64,000 nucleotides of DNA. Origin: G965202915 sp965202915. Lineage in GTDB: Bacteria; Pseudomonadota; Gammaproteobacteria; Eutrophobiales; Eutrophobiaceae. Made by a program: the position numbers and the translations under genes. Location of the stretch: assembly GCA_965202915.1 (NCBI GenBank), contig OZ241847.1:992001-1056000 (forward strand). The letters are read 5' to 3'. Positions 8,483 to 17,362 of this stretch are shown here, piece after piece (position 1 is the first letter of the stretch; each line of letters opens with the position of its first letter). Below the pieces are notes generated by a model, which did no database searches, was not told the origin of the DNA, and saw nothing but the letters and a program-made list of their open reading frames with translations.

Positions 8483-11400
8483 TGCCCGCCCCTCCCTGCA
8501 ATGAAAAATATCTCTCCCAGATCCCGGCTCTGCGGCAACTGATCAATCTGGGCTATGAGTATCTGCCGCCTGAGCGGGCGATTCAGGAGCGCAATGGCAA
8601 GTACGGCAAGGTGCTGCTGGAAAACGTCCTGCGGCAACAACTGAAAAAAATAAACCGCATTAATTACAGAGGCGGAGAATACCGTTTCAGCGAGGAAAAC
8701 GTTCAGTCCGCGATTGACAAGATCAAAAACATTCCATATGACGGTTTAATGAAAACAAATGAGGAGAGCTACGATCTTTTGACGCTTGGCACCTCGCTTA
8801 AACAGACCATTGCAGGCGATTCCAAAAGCCATACTGTTCGCTATATCGACTGGAAAAATCCGGGAGCAAATGTTTTGCACGTGACCGCGGAATTTTCGGT
8901 GGAACGCTCCGGGAGCGCTGAAATCGTAAGACCGGATATTGTGCTGTTTGTGAACGGCATCCCGGTTGTTGTAATTGAGTGCAAAGCCCCCTCGGTTGGG
9001 GTGGATCAGGGCGTGTCCCAGATGATTCGCAATCAGGGAAAGGATTATATTCCCCGCCTGTTTACTTATGTGCAGTTGGTGATGGCGATGAATAAGAATG
9101 AGGTAAAATACGCGACCGCCGAAACCCCGAAGGAATTCTGGAGCGTCTGGAAAGAGTGGGAAGATTCCGAAGATGAGACAAAAACCATTGTCAATCAACC
9201 GCTTTCGGATGAGAACAAGAAGACTCTGTTTGCCAATGAATTCGCTTCCGCGCGGGCGCATTTTGACGAGATTGAGGGCGCAGGCGGACGTCTTGTTACG
9301 CAACAGGACAAAGCAATTCACAGCCTGTGCCGTCCCGAACGCCTGCTTGAGATCATTTACGGATTTATAATTTTTGATAATGGCGTAAAAAAAATTGCCC
9401 GATACCAGCAGTTTTTTCTTGTTCGCTCGGCAATTAAAAACATCAAGACAAGGGACGATGAGGGTGTGAGAAAAGGCGGAATTGTCTGGCATACGCAGGG
9501 TTCCGGCAAGTCCATAACCATGGTTATGCTGACGCGAGCGCTGGTGCTGGACCCGGAACTGAAAAACACGCGGATCATCCTTGTTACGGATCGCAAAGAT
9601 CTGGACAAACAGCTTGGCAACACCTTTGCCGCCTGCGGTTTGGATAAAAAACGCGCCACTTCGGGACGTGATCTGGTTAAGCATATAAAAGCCGGGACGG
9701 CCATTATCACCACGTTGATAAACAAGTTTGAAACCGCGTCCGCCGCTGAAAAATACGTCGATGATTCTCCTGATATTGTCGCGCTTGTGGACGAGAGCCA
9801 CCGCACAAATTTCGGGGGATTGTCGGCGAATATGAGGCGCATGCTTCCGGGGGCATGCTTTATAGGTTTTACCGGCACTCCATTGCTAAGCAGAGAGAGA
9901 AACAGTTTTGCCCGTTTTGGGGCGTTAATCGAGCCGTCTTATCCGGTCAGAGCCGCGATAGATGACAAGCAGGTTGTTCCTCTGATCTATGAGGGGCGGC
10001 AGGTGGAGATAAAACAGGATAAAGACGCCGTTGATAAATGGTTTGCCCGTCATACTGAGGGTCTTGCCGATCAACAGAAGGCTGATTTAAAGAAAAAATA
10101 TTCCAGCGCCGCCAAACTGAACAATGCCGACAGGGTGATTTACATGAGGGCCTTTGACATTAGCGAGCATTTTCGCGCCAACTGGCAAGGCAGTGGATTT
10201 AAGGCGCAGCTTGTGGCCCCGAATAAGGCGACGGCGCTCAAGTACCATGAATACCTGCAAGACGTCGGTGAGGTTTCGTCGGAGATCATCATTTCCCCAC
10301 CGGATACGCGCGAGGGCCACGAGCAGGTCGGGGCCGGGACAACAAACGAGGTGAACCGGTTCTGGGACCAAAAGATGGCCCACCATGGCTCCGAGGATAA
10401 CTACAATAAGCAGATTATCGATCAGTTCAAACAGGCCGATGAACCGGAGATACTGATCGTGGTGGACAAACTCATCACCGGTTTTGACGCCCCCCGAAAC
10501 ACCGTTCTTTATTTGTGCCGCCCCTTGAGGGAACATATCCTGCTTCAGGCAATAGCGCGCGTTAACCGTCTTTGTGAGGGCAAGGATTACGGCTATATAA
10601 TTGACTACGCCCAGGTGCTTGAAGATCTCGATAAGGCCCTGACGACCTACGAAGCACTTGCGGGTTTTGAGGAGAGTGAAATTGCGGACCTGCTTATTTC
10701 CATTAATGAAGAGGTGAGCAAGCTGCCTAAACGCTATTCAGATCTTTGGGAGGTTTTCAGGGAAATTAAAACTTCCCGCGATGAAGAAGCGTATGAGAGA
10801 CACCTGGCGGACGAGGAATTGAGAAACACATTTTATCAACGCTTGACCGCCTACGGGAAAACCCTTGCCATCGCGCTTTCATCCGAGAAATTCATTACCG
10901 AAACTCCTGATACCGATCTGAAAAACCATAAGGATGATTTCAAACGCTTTGAGAAATTGCGCCGGGCGGTGAGATTGCGCTACGCTGAAGCGGTTGCCAC
11001 CGATAAATATGAGCCGAAAATTCAAAAACTGCTGGACACTCATATAAAGGCGGATGACGTTACGCGGTTAAACCATCCGGTCAATATCTTTGACGAACAA
11101 ACATTTTCGGAAGTAAAAGATAAACTGGGGATTTACCAAACAAAAACCACGGCGGCGACGGCGGATATCATAGCGCATGAGACCAAACGCAGGATCACGG
11201 AGAGCCTGGAAAAAGACCCGGCTTTCTATGAGAAATTTTCAAAACTTATTCAGGATGCGATTGACGACTTCAAGAAAGAACGGATATCAGACCTTGATTA
11301 TCTGCACAGGGTAACGGGCATACGCAATGAGATTGTTAATAAAAGGCGCGAAGACGTTCCCACCGATATGGCGGACAACGATGAGGGTTCGGCGTATTTC

Positions 11401-11676
11401 GGGATGATAAAACCGCTCCTGAAAGATATTGCCGATAAGAATGTAATTGATAAAATAGCGATGCTGATCGCCATTGCCATTCAAGAGGCAATAGCAAAAA
11501 ACTGGAAAGTGGATTTCTGGAACGACGGCGACGCGCAGAATAACTTGAAAAATGAGATCGATGATTTTTTCTACGACCAGGTGAAACAGGTGCATGGCAT
11601 TAATTTGTCGTTGGAGCAGATGGACAAAATTTTTGAAGACACCATCAGGGTGGCAAAATTCTGGCGGTGGGCATGA
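8482..11676 (+). CDS. hsdR: Type I restriction endonuclease subunit HsdR
   Basis: 1064 residues from the ATG at 8482 (a TTG 12 nt upstream is also possible; I prefer the ATG because it overlaps the preceding stop as TGATG). N-terminal PD-(D/E)xK nuclease: Asp152 in 'RPDIVLF' and Glu166-Cys-Lys168. Superfamily 2 translocase: Walker A 'TQGSGKS' near 339-345, motif II 'VDESHR', motif III 'GFTGTP', motifs V/VI 'LITGFDAP' and 'QAIARVNR'. The C-terminal third is the helical HsdR assembly region. It cleaves unmethylated DNA after ATP-driven translocation, in complex with HsdM and HsdS. All key motifs are intact, so the enzyme is probably active. Confidence 0.95.
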   Translation: MPAPPCNEKYLSQIPALRQLINLGYEYLPPERAIQERNGKYGKVLLENVLRQQLKKINRINYRGGEYRFSEENVQSAIDKIKNIPYDGLMKTNEESYDLLTLGTSLKQTIAGDSKSHTVRYIDWKNPGANVLHVTAEFSVERSGSAEIVRPDIVLFVNGIPVVVIECKAPSVGVDQGVSQMIRNQGKDYIPRLFTYVQLVMAMNKNEVKYATAETPKEFWSVWKEWEDSEDETKTIVNQPLSDENKKTLFANEFASARAHFDEIEGAGGRLVTQQDKAIHSLCRPERLLEIIYGFIIFDNGVKKIARYQQFFLVRSAIKNIKTRDDEGVRKGGIVWHTQGSGKSITMVMLTRALVLDPELKNTRIILVTDRKDLDKQLGNTFAACGLDKKRATSGRDLVKHIKAGTAIITTLINKFETASAAEKYVDDSPDIVALVDESHRTNFGGLSANMRRMLPGACFIGFTGTPLLSRERNSFARFGALIEPSYPVRAAIDDKQVVPLIYEGRQVEIKQDKDAVDKWFARHTEGLADQQKADLKKKYSSAAKLNNADRVIYMRAFDISEHFRANWQGSGFKAQLVAPNKATALKYHEYLQDVGEVSSEIIISPPDTREGHEQVGAGTTNEVNRFWDQKMAHHGSEDNYNKQIIDQFKQADEPEILIVVDKLITGFDAPRNTVLYLCRPLREHILLQAIARVNRLCEGKDYGYIIDYAQVLEDLDKALTTYEALAGFEESEIADLLISINEEVSKLPKRYSDLWEVFREIKTSRDEEAYERHLADEELRNTFYQRLTAYGKTLAIALSSEKFITETPDTDLKNHKDDFKRFEKLRRAVRLRYAEAVATDKYEPKIQKLLDTHIKADDVTRLNHPVNIFDEQTFSEVKDKLGIYQTKTTAATADIIAHETKRRITESLEKDPAFYEKFSKLIQDAIDDFKKERISDLDYLHRVTGIRNEIVNKRREDVPTDMADNDEGSAYFGMIKPLLKDIADKNVIDKIAMLIAIAIQEAIAKNWKVDFWNDGDAQNNLKNEIDDFFYDQVKQVHGINLSLEQMDKIFEDTIRVAKFWRWA

Positions 11677-12392
11677 TGGCGGCAAGCAAACAGACCATCA
11701 CCTGCGCGGGCCGGTCGATTGCCTTTCGCGTGCACTACTCACGCAGAAAGACCATGGAAATTGCCGTGCATCCCGATGGTTCGGTGGTCGTGAAGGCCCC
11801 GCTGGGAACGGATCATGCCCTGGTGGAGAGCCGTGTTCATAAACGCGCCCACTGGATAAATCGTCACCTCAGGCATTTTGCCCAATTCCAAATGCGCACC
11901 CCAAAGCGGCAATACGTCGGCGGTGAAAGTCATCTGTATCTTGGTAAAAAATACAGGTTGAAGATACGCCAATCCGACGCCAAAGGGGTGTTATTGAAGC
12001 ATGGTTATTTTTATATCTCTTCGCCTGATACCGGTCCGGAAAACCTGGCGCAATTACTGGATGCGTGGTATCGCCGCCGGGCGCGGGTTTATTTTGCGCA
12101 AGCGCTGGAAAAATGCTGGCACAAACATCATTTCCGGAACAAGGGAGTGGAGAAGCCGGGCCTGAAAATCCGATCCATGAAAACACGCTGGGGCAGTTTA
12201 AGCAGAAGGGGCGGAATGACGTTGAATCTGGAGCTGGTAAAAACGCCCGGCGAATGCATCGAGTACGTGATCGTCCACGAGTTGTGCCACCTGTTTCATC
12301 TCAATCATGGCAAAGAATTTTATGCGCTGCTCGCAAGACTCCTGCCCGATTGGAAAAAACAAAAACAAAAACTGGAAATGGCACTGATCTAG
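11673..12392 (+). CDS. YgjP/SprT-like M48-type metallopeptidase downstream of hsdR
   Basis: 239 residues. The ATG at 11673 overlaps the hsdR stop (ATGA). The C-terminal catalytic region has the family signature: 'KTRWGSLSRRGGMTLNLEL', then 'YVIVHELCHLFHLNHGKEF' with the zinc-binding HExxH and a third His downstream. YgjP-like (DUF45) peptidases are frequently found as the last gene of type I restriction operons; their role there is unknown, possibly turnover of restriction subunits (inference). Soluble, no signal peptide. Confidence 0.85.
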   Translation: MMAASKQTITCAGRSIAFRVHYSRRKTMEIAVHPDGSVVVKAPLGTDHALVESRVHKRAHWINRHLRHFAQFQMRTPKRQYVGGESHLYLGKKYRLKIRQSDAKGVLLKHGYFYISSPDTGPENLAQLLDAWYRRRARVYFAQALEKCWHKHHFRNKGVEKPGLKIRSMKTRWGSLSRRGGMTLNLELVKTPGECIEYVIVHELCHLFHLNHGKEFYALLARLLPDWKKQKQKLEMALI

Positions 12393-12689
12393 GGGGCTGC
12401 ATGCATCTGCCGGAGACGCCCCGACTGGGGCGGGTTATCCTGCAAGCAGTCAACCGTCATCCGCACCGGCATGGCCTGTTATTGTGTGCCGGTACAATCG
12501 TTGATGCAAACCTGATCTCATCGCGGGAGTAAGGGCATTAGAAAAGCCCGCGTCCGTGCCGGAATGGAGCATCGGTTCAGAACCATCAAGTATCAGTTTG
12601 AGTGTGGTAGAATAAATTGGCTTATATGGGAAACAATAAAACCTTTGGCCGTTTGTGTGATGGGTTGTTAAGAGGTTTCCTGTTTATTT
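12393..12689. other. Intergenic region without an identifiable gene
   Basis: About 300 nt. GC-rich to ~12,580 and then AT-richer up to the next gene. I see no hairpin with a T-run and no convincing -35/-10 pair; the gene at 12705 must be expressed from somewhere in the AT-rich half. Confidence 0.3.
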
Positions 12690-12704
12690 TTGGAGGTTAA
12701 AACA

Positions 12705-13241
12705 ATGAAATTTGACGTATGTGGTCCGTATGCAATCCCCATGGGAAAGAGAGGAACGATATCTGAGAGTAAGATTCATCTGGGCTCTTTCTGGGATGAG
12801 GTTGAAAAGGATAAAAAGGGATTAAAAGCCGCTTGTGGTTGCTATGTTTTGGGAATATCAACAGGCCGCTCGCTAAAAGTAAAACCATGCTATATCGGGA
12901 AAGCCGAAAGCCGTACTCTTGAAATGGAATCACTCCATCCTGACAAAATAAAAAAGTACAACATGGAGTTAGACAAGTGGCAGAACGGCAAACCCATGTT
13001 ATTCTTTTTGCCAAAAGTCACCCCAACGGGCAAATTCAGTAAGCCCGCCAGGTCAAAGAATCAGTTCATCCAGAAACTGGAGGACATATTGATCGGTATG
13101 GCACTCAAGGAAAATCCGAAGTTACTCAATATCAGCGAAACAAAACATTTGCGTGAATTGGAAGTATCCGGTTTCTTGAACACAAAACGCCTTGCCAGAC
13201 GCGGCCCCGGCAAAAAACTGCGCGCCACCCTTGGATTCTAA
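12705..13241 (+). CDS. GIY-YIG-like nuclease-fold protein, hypothetical
   Basis: 178 residues. The ATG at 12705 is set by a strong GGAGG at 12691-12695; a TTG at 12690 is inside this ribosome site. Residues ~42-66 contain 'GCYVLGIS' and, after a short loop, 'PCYIGKAESRT', the arrangement of the GIY-YIG nuclease core (GxY ... YxGkA ... R). A later helix 'FIQKLEDILIGMALKENP' could supply the acidic metal ligand and the Asn. The rest is Lys-rich and unassigned. It stands alone between the type I locus and the core genome, so it may be another defence or mobile-element gene. Catalysis is inferred, not shown. Confidence 0.55.
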   Translation: MKFDVCGPYAIPMGKRGTISESKIHLGSFWDEVEKDKKGLKAACGCYVLGISTGRSLKVKPCYIGKAESRTLEMESLHPDKIKKYNMELDKWQNGKPMLFFLPKVTPTGKFSKPARSKNQFIQKLEDILIGMALKENPKLLNISETKHLRELEVSGFLNTKRLARRGPGKKLRATLGF

Positions 13242-13316
13242 TTCCATGCCCGAAGCAAACGCGGCAACAAAACTCGAAAGCGACCATGGTCTGATCGCGA
13301 GCGTCGCGGCGCCGAT

Positions 13317-14003
13317 TTATCTTCTCAGAATTGCAATCCAGCGATAAAAGTTCAACAGACTGAACAGGGACGCGGCCAGATAGGTCAGGGCCGCGGCGGT
13401 GAGGATCTGGCGGACTATCGGAATGGCCGATTCCGGCAGGTAATTGCCCTCGATAATGATCGGCAATGCCCTGCGAAAACTGGCGTCAAACTCCACCGGT
13501 AAGGTGATCAGATGCAGCAATACCGGCAGACCCATGATCACCAGGCCGGCGGCAAACATCACTATTCCCACCGGCGGGGTTTTAGTGACCACGGTGACTA
13601 TCGGGAACGCGATCAATATCACCGAAGCGATCTTTTCCGCGATCCGGGCAATTTTGGCAAGCTGGGTGCGCAGACGCAATGGTTTATAGCGGGTCTTATC
13701 CTGCAGGGCGTGACCAAATTCATGCGCTGCTATGGTGATCGCGGTGAGCGATTTGTCGGCCAGGTGATCGGGCGACAACCGGATGGCCTTGTTTTCGGGA
13801 TCATAATGATCGGTGTTTTTTTCAGTTTCTTGAACGGTGACGTTGTCAAGCTCAAAGCGGCTGATTAAATGCCGGGCCAGTTGGCCGCCGTTGCCGGGCA
13901 ACAGTTCAACCGGGCGGGCGTATTTTTTCATTACGTGCCTGATCCATATCTGCGGCCCAAACAGGATCAGTATGAATAGGATTACAAAAAATATTACCGT
14001 CAT
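13317..14003 (-). CDS. YugP-type neutral zinc metallopeptidase (membrane)
   Basis: 228 residues. N-terminal membrane segment (~3-20), then the zinc motif 'AAHEFGHALQDK' near residues 93-104, typical of the YugP/DUF neutral zinc peptidase family, followed by at least three further hydrophobic segments (~125-160 and ~195-220). Family length is about 225-230, so it is complete. Substrate unknown. It is transcribed away from zapE; the 82-nt divergent spacer is AT-rich and must hold both promoters. Confidence 0.85.
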   Translation of the reverse strand: MTVIFFVILFILILFGPQIWIRHVMKKYARPVELLPGNGGQLARHLISRFELDNVTVQETEKNTDHYDPENKAIRLSPDHLADKSLTAITIAAHEFGHALQDKTRYKPLRLRTQLAKIARIAEKIASVILIAFPIVTVVTKTPPVGIVMFAAGLVIMGLPVLLHLITLPVEFDASFRRALPIIIEGNYLPESAIPIVRQILTAAALTYLAASLFSLLNFYRWIAILRR

Positions 14004-14085
14004 GGGCTGAACATTATCATATCGTTGGCGAATATATTATTATAAGGATCATGCCAAAAGCACGCAGAATCGGCAACTAATCAGG

Positions 14086-15186
14086 ATGCCGTCTCCACTT
14101 AAACGCTACCATCATGATCTCGAAAACAAGGGATTGAGTCCTGATCCGGCGCAGGCCAATGCGGTTGATCGGATGCAGCGTCTTTATCTAAAACTGCTGG
14201 CAAAAAATAAACCGGGGAATATGTTAAGCAGACTGCTGGACAGGTTTGACCGCGGCCCATCCCGCGACCCTGTTGCCGGGCTTTATTTCTGGGGCGGGGT
14301 GGGCAGAGGCAAGACCTATTTGATTGATTGTTTTTTTGAATGCCTGCCGTTTGATAATAAATTGCGGGTGCATTTTCATCGTTTCATGCAGCGGGTACAT
14401 CATGAGCTTAAACAGCTACAGAATATCGACAATCCGCTGGTGCCGGTTGCCAATCGGATCGCCGACCGGGCGCAGGTATTATGTCTGGATGAGTTCCACG
14501 TTGCCGATATTGCCGATGCGATGCTGCTGGCGGGATTGCTGGAGGCGCTGTTTGTAAGGAAGGTGGTGCTGGTTACCACCTCCAATGAAGAGCCGGACCG
14601 GCTTTATTGGGATGGTTTGCAACGGCAGCGTTTTCTCCCGGCCATCGACTTGATCAAACGCCATACGCAGGTGGTCCATATCGATTCCGGGGTCGACTAC
14701 CGGCTGCAATATCTCGATAAGGCGGAGACCTACCATACCCCGCTGGATGAGGCCGGACTGCATATGTTAAAGACCAGCTTCGCCCATATTTCTCCGAATC
14801 AAGGGGTCATAGGGGAACAACTTGAAATAGCGGGCCGGATCATCGATACGGTATGCTGTGGCGACGGCGTGGTCTGGTTTGAATTTGAGTCCTTATGCAC
14901 TGCGCCAAGGGGCGCGGCCGATTATATCGAGATCGCCAGTTGTTTTCAGACCGTGTTTCTGGCCAACCTCCCGATCATGGATGAGACGCAGAACGACAAG
15001 GCCAAACGATTTATGATATTGGTTGATGAGTTTTATGATCGCAACGTCAAACTGATCATAACCGCGGAGGCCGAACCCGCGCGGCTGTACGGTGGCCGGC
15101 TTTTACGGCGTCAATTTCGGCGCACCATCAGCCGCCTGCAGGAAATGGGCAGCCATGATTATCTTGCCAGGCGGCACCTGCCTTAA
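14086..15186 (+). CDS. zapE: Cell division ATPase ZapE (AFG1-like)
   Basis: 366 residues, normal for ZapE. Walker A 'GGVGRGKTYLID' near residue 69, Walker B 'LCLDEFHVADIADA' near 128-141, and sensor-type 'VTTSNEEPDRLY' near 165. ZapE is a Z-ring-associated ATPase of Proteobacteria, related to mitochondrial AFG1. The ATG follows 'atcagg' at a short distance. Nothing abnormal in the sequence. Confidence 0.92.
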   Translation: MPSPLKRYHHDLENKGLSPDPAQANAVDRMQRLYLKLLAKNKPGNMLSRLLDRFDRGPSRDPVAGLYFWGGVGRGKTYLIDCFFECLPFDNKLRVHFHRFMQRVHHELKQLQNIDNPLVPVANRIADRAQVLCLDEFHVADIADAMLLAGLLEALFVRKVVLVTTSNEEPDRLYWDGLQRQRFLPAIDLIKRHTQVVHIDSGVDYRLQYLDKAETYHTPLDEAGLHMLKTSFAHISPNQGVIGEQLEIAGRIIDTVCCGDGVVWFEFESLCTAPRGAADYIEIASCFQTVFLANLPIMDETQNDKAKRFMILVDEFYDRNVKLIITAEAEPARLYGGRLLRRQFRRTISRLQEMGSHDYLARRHLP

Positions 15187-15188
15187 CC

Positions 15189-15222
15189 TGAGCGTGCCCC
15201 CCCGGTGAGCGTGCCCCCCGGC
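15189..15222 (+). repeat. 17-bp tandem repeat, two copies
   Basis: The string 'tgagcgtgcccccc' occurs at 15189 and again 17 bp later, just after the zapE stop. It looks like slippage-prone intergenic sequence; no function is evident. Confidence 0.5.
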
Positions 15223-15252
15223 CGCTGGCGTGTATCGAATGCACTTCGGGTA

Positions 15253-15258
15253 TATAAT
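15253..15258 (+). promoter_or_regulatory. Probable -10 element (TATAAT) for the EF-G paralogue
   Basis: Perfect TATAAT about 20 nt before the start codon, followed by a strong AAAGGAGG ribosome site at ~15266-15273. The -35 region is not a good match. The leader would be only about 14 nt. Confidence 0.45.
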
Positions 15259-15278
15259 GGGTCAAAAAGGAGGAAATA

Positions 15279-17330
15279 ATGGCCAGCTATTCAACCGAAG
15301 ATATCCGCAACATTGCACTGGTCGGCCACGGCGGTGCGGGCAAAACCATGCTGGTCGAATCCCTGCTGCATAAATCCGGCACGATCACTGCAATGGGGTC
15401 GATTGAAAGGGGCACAACGGTCTCCGATTACGACCCCCAGGAAAAACAGCATCAACATTCGATAAGCAGCAGCATAGTCAGCATGGACCACCGGGGCAGC
15501 CATATTAACCTGATCGATACCCCCGGATACCCGGATTTGATCGGCCGGGCCCTGCCGGTTCTGGCCGGGGTTGAGGCCTGTGCGGTGGTCATCAACGCCC
15601 AAAACGGCATCGAGCCGGTCACCACCAGGATGATGGAATACGCCAAAGTGCGTAATTTAGACCGGTTGATCATTGTTAATAAGATCGATATGGAGCAGAC
15701 CGATCCGGCGGCATTACTGGCACAGATAAGGGCGGCTTATGGCAGTGAATGCCTGCCGATCAACCTGCCGGCGGATCATGGCCGGGAGGTGGTGGATTGC
15801 TTTTTTCAACCGTCCGGTTCGACGACCGACTTTTCTTCGGTCGAGGAGGCACATACCTGCATCATCGATCAAATCGTCGAGCTCGATGAAAATCTGATGG
15901 AGATTTATCTGGAACAGGGCCAGGAACTGATGCCTGAGCAATTGCATGATCCGTTTGAACGGGCGCTGCGTGAAGGCCATCTGGTGCCGGTTTGTTTTGT
16001 GTCGGCGGCAACCGGTGCCGGTGTCGACCGGTTATTGGAGATTTTTGCACGATTAATGCCGAATCCAAATGAAGCTAATCCGCCGGAATTTCTAACGGAG
16101 GCGGACGCCGACGCGACCGAAATGGCCACAAATCCGGCCAGGGGGCATACCCTGGCTCATGTTTTCAAGGTCGAGATAGATCCGTTTGTAGGCCGACTGA
16201 GCATATTCCGAATCCACCAGGGCGGCATTTCCAGGGATAGCCAGTTATTCATAGGCAACGACCACAAGCCATTTAAGGTGAGCCATTTATTAAAGCTGCA
16301 AGGCAAAGATCATACCGAAATCGGCAGGGCCATTGCCGGTGATATCTGCGCGCTGGCGAAGGTGGATGAGATTTATTTCAGTACCATCCTGCATGATTCA
16401 CATGATGAGGACAATTTGTACCTGCGTCCTATCGAGGTTCCGGCGCCGATGTACGGCCTTGCGATTGAAACCAGGAGTCGCGGTGATGAGGCGAAAATAT
16501 CGGATGCCCTGCATAAGCTGGAGGCGGAAGATCAGAGTTTCGCGGTGGAACACAATGCGGCATTAAATGAGACCGTGATACGCGGCATTGGCGAATTGCA
16601 CCTGAGGATAATGTTGGAACAACTGAAGGATAAATACCATATCGAAGTCAGCACCCGGCCGCCTCGCATCGCTTACAGAGAGACCATTACCAAACAGGCC
16701 GAAGGTCATCATCGTCATAAAAAACAAACCGGCGGCGCGGGGCAGTTTGGTGAAGTCTTCCTGCGGGTGGAGCCGTTGGCGCGCGGTGCCGGCTTTGAAT
16801 TCGTGGATGAAATCGCCGGTGGGGTCATTCCCCGGCAATTCATACCGGCGATTGAAAAAGGCATAAAACAGGTGCTTGATGAAGGCGCAATCGCCGGTTA
16901 TCCGATGCACGACCTCAGGGTCAGAGTCTATGACGGTAAACAGCATACGGTCGATTCCAAAGAGGTCGCATTTGTCACCGCCGGCAGAAAGGCATTTCTG
17001 GCCGCGATACACCAGGCCGGGGCGGTGGTGCTGGAACCGATTGTTGAGATCAATATTTCCATCCCGAATGAATATATGGGTGACGTCACCGGCGACTTAT
17101 CCGGCAAACGCGGCCGGGTCACCGCCACTCAGGCGGCGCAGAATGGAATGACCCTGATCAATGGTCTGGTACCCCTCAGTGAGCTCGATAATTATCAATC
17201 CCGGTTGAAGTCGATCACCGGCGGCTTAGGCAGTTTTACGATGGATCTAAGCCATTATGATCCGGTGCCGGCGAAAACCCAGCGGCAATTGATCTCGGCG
17301 TACCAGCCGACAGAGACCGAAGAGCCATAA
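15279..17330 (+). CDS. Elongation factor G-like GTPase (FusA paralogue)
   Basis: 683 residues. G1 'GHGGAGKT' (16-23), G2 region with 'RGTTVSDYDPQEKQH', G3 'DTPGY', G4 'NKID'. Domains II-V follow, including 'RETI' and the domain IV segment with 'GGAGQFGEV'. The switch I segment (SDYDPQE instead of the canonical 'ERGITI' context) is that of the EF-G-like paralogue group often annotated 'elongation factor G' or FusA2 and found away from the rpsL-rpsG-tuf cluster. This gene also stands alone here. Whether it translocates ribosomes or has a specialised role cannot be told from sequence. Confidence 0.88.
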   Translation: MASYSTEDIRNIALVGHGGAGKTMLVESLLHKSGTITAMGSIERGTTVSDYDPQEKQHQHSISSSIVSMDHRGSHINLIDTPGYPDLIGRALPVLAGVEACAVVINAQNGIEPVTTRMMEYAKVRNLDRLIIVNKIDMEQTDPAALLAQIRAAYGSECLPINLPADHGREVVDCFFQPSGSTTDFSSVEEAHTCIIDQIVELDENLMEIYLEQGQELMPEQLHDPFERALREGHLVPVCFVSAATGAGVDRLLEIFARLMPNPNEANPPEFLTEADADATEMATNPARGHTLAHVFKVEIDPFVGRLSIFRIHQGGISRDSQLFIGNDHKPFKVSHLLKLQGKDHTEIGRAIAGDICALAKVDEIYFSTILHDSHDEDNLYLRPIEVPAPMYGLAIETRSRGDEAKISDALHKLEAEDQSFAVEHNAALNETVIRGIGELHLRIMLEQLKDKYHIEVSTRPPRIAYRETITKQAEGHHRHKKQTGGAGQFGEVFLRVEPLARGAGFEFVDEIAGGVIPRQFIPAIEKGIKQVLDEGAIAGYPMHDLRVRVYDGKQHTVDSKEVAFVTAGRKAFLAAIHQAGAVVLEPIVEINISIPNEYMGDVTGDLSGKRGRVTATQAAQNGMTLINGLVPLSELDNYQSRLKSITGGLGSFTMDLSHYDPVPAKTQRQLISAYQPTETEEP

Positions 17331-17362
17331 TTATCCCGCGGTAAATTTGATATACTCGAACT

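Noticed and set aside
8746..9801. 351-codon minus-strand frame
   Set aside because: Lies wholly inside hsdR, whose motifs are unambiguous; a shadow frame.
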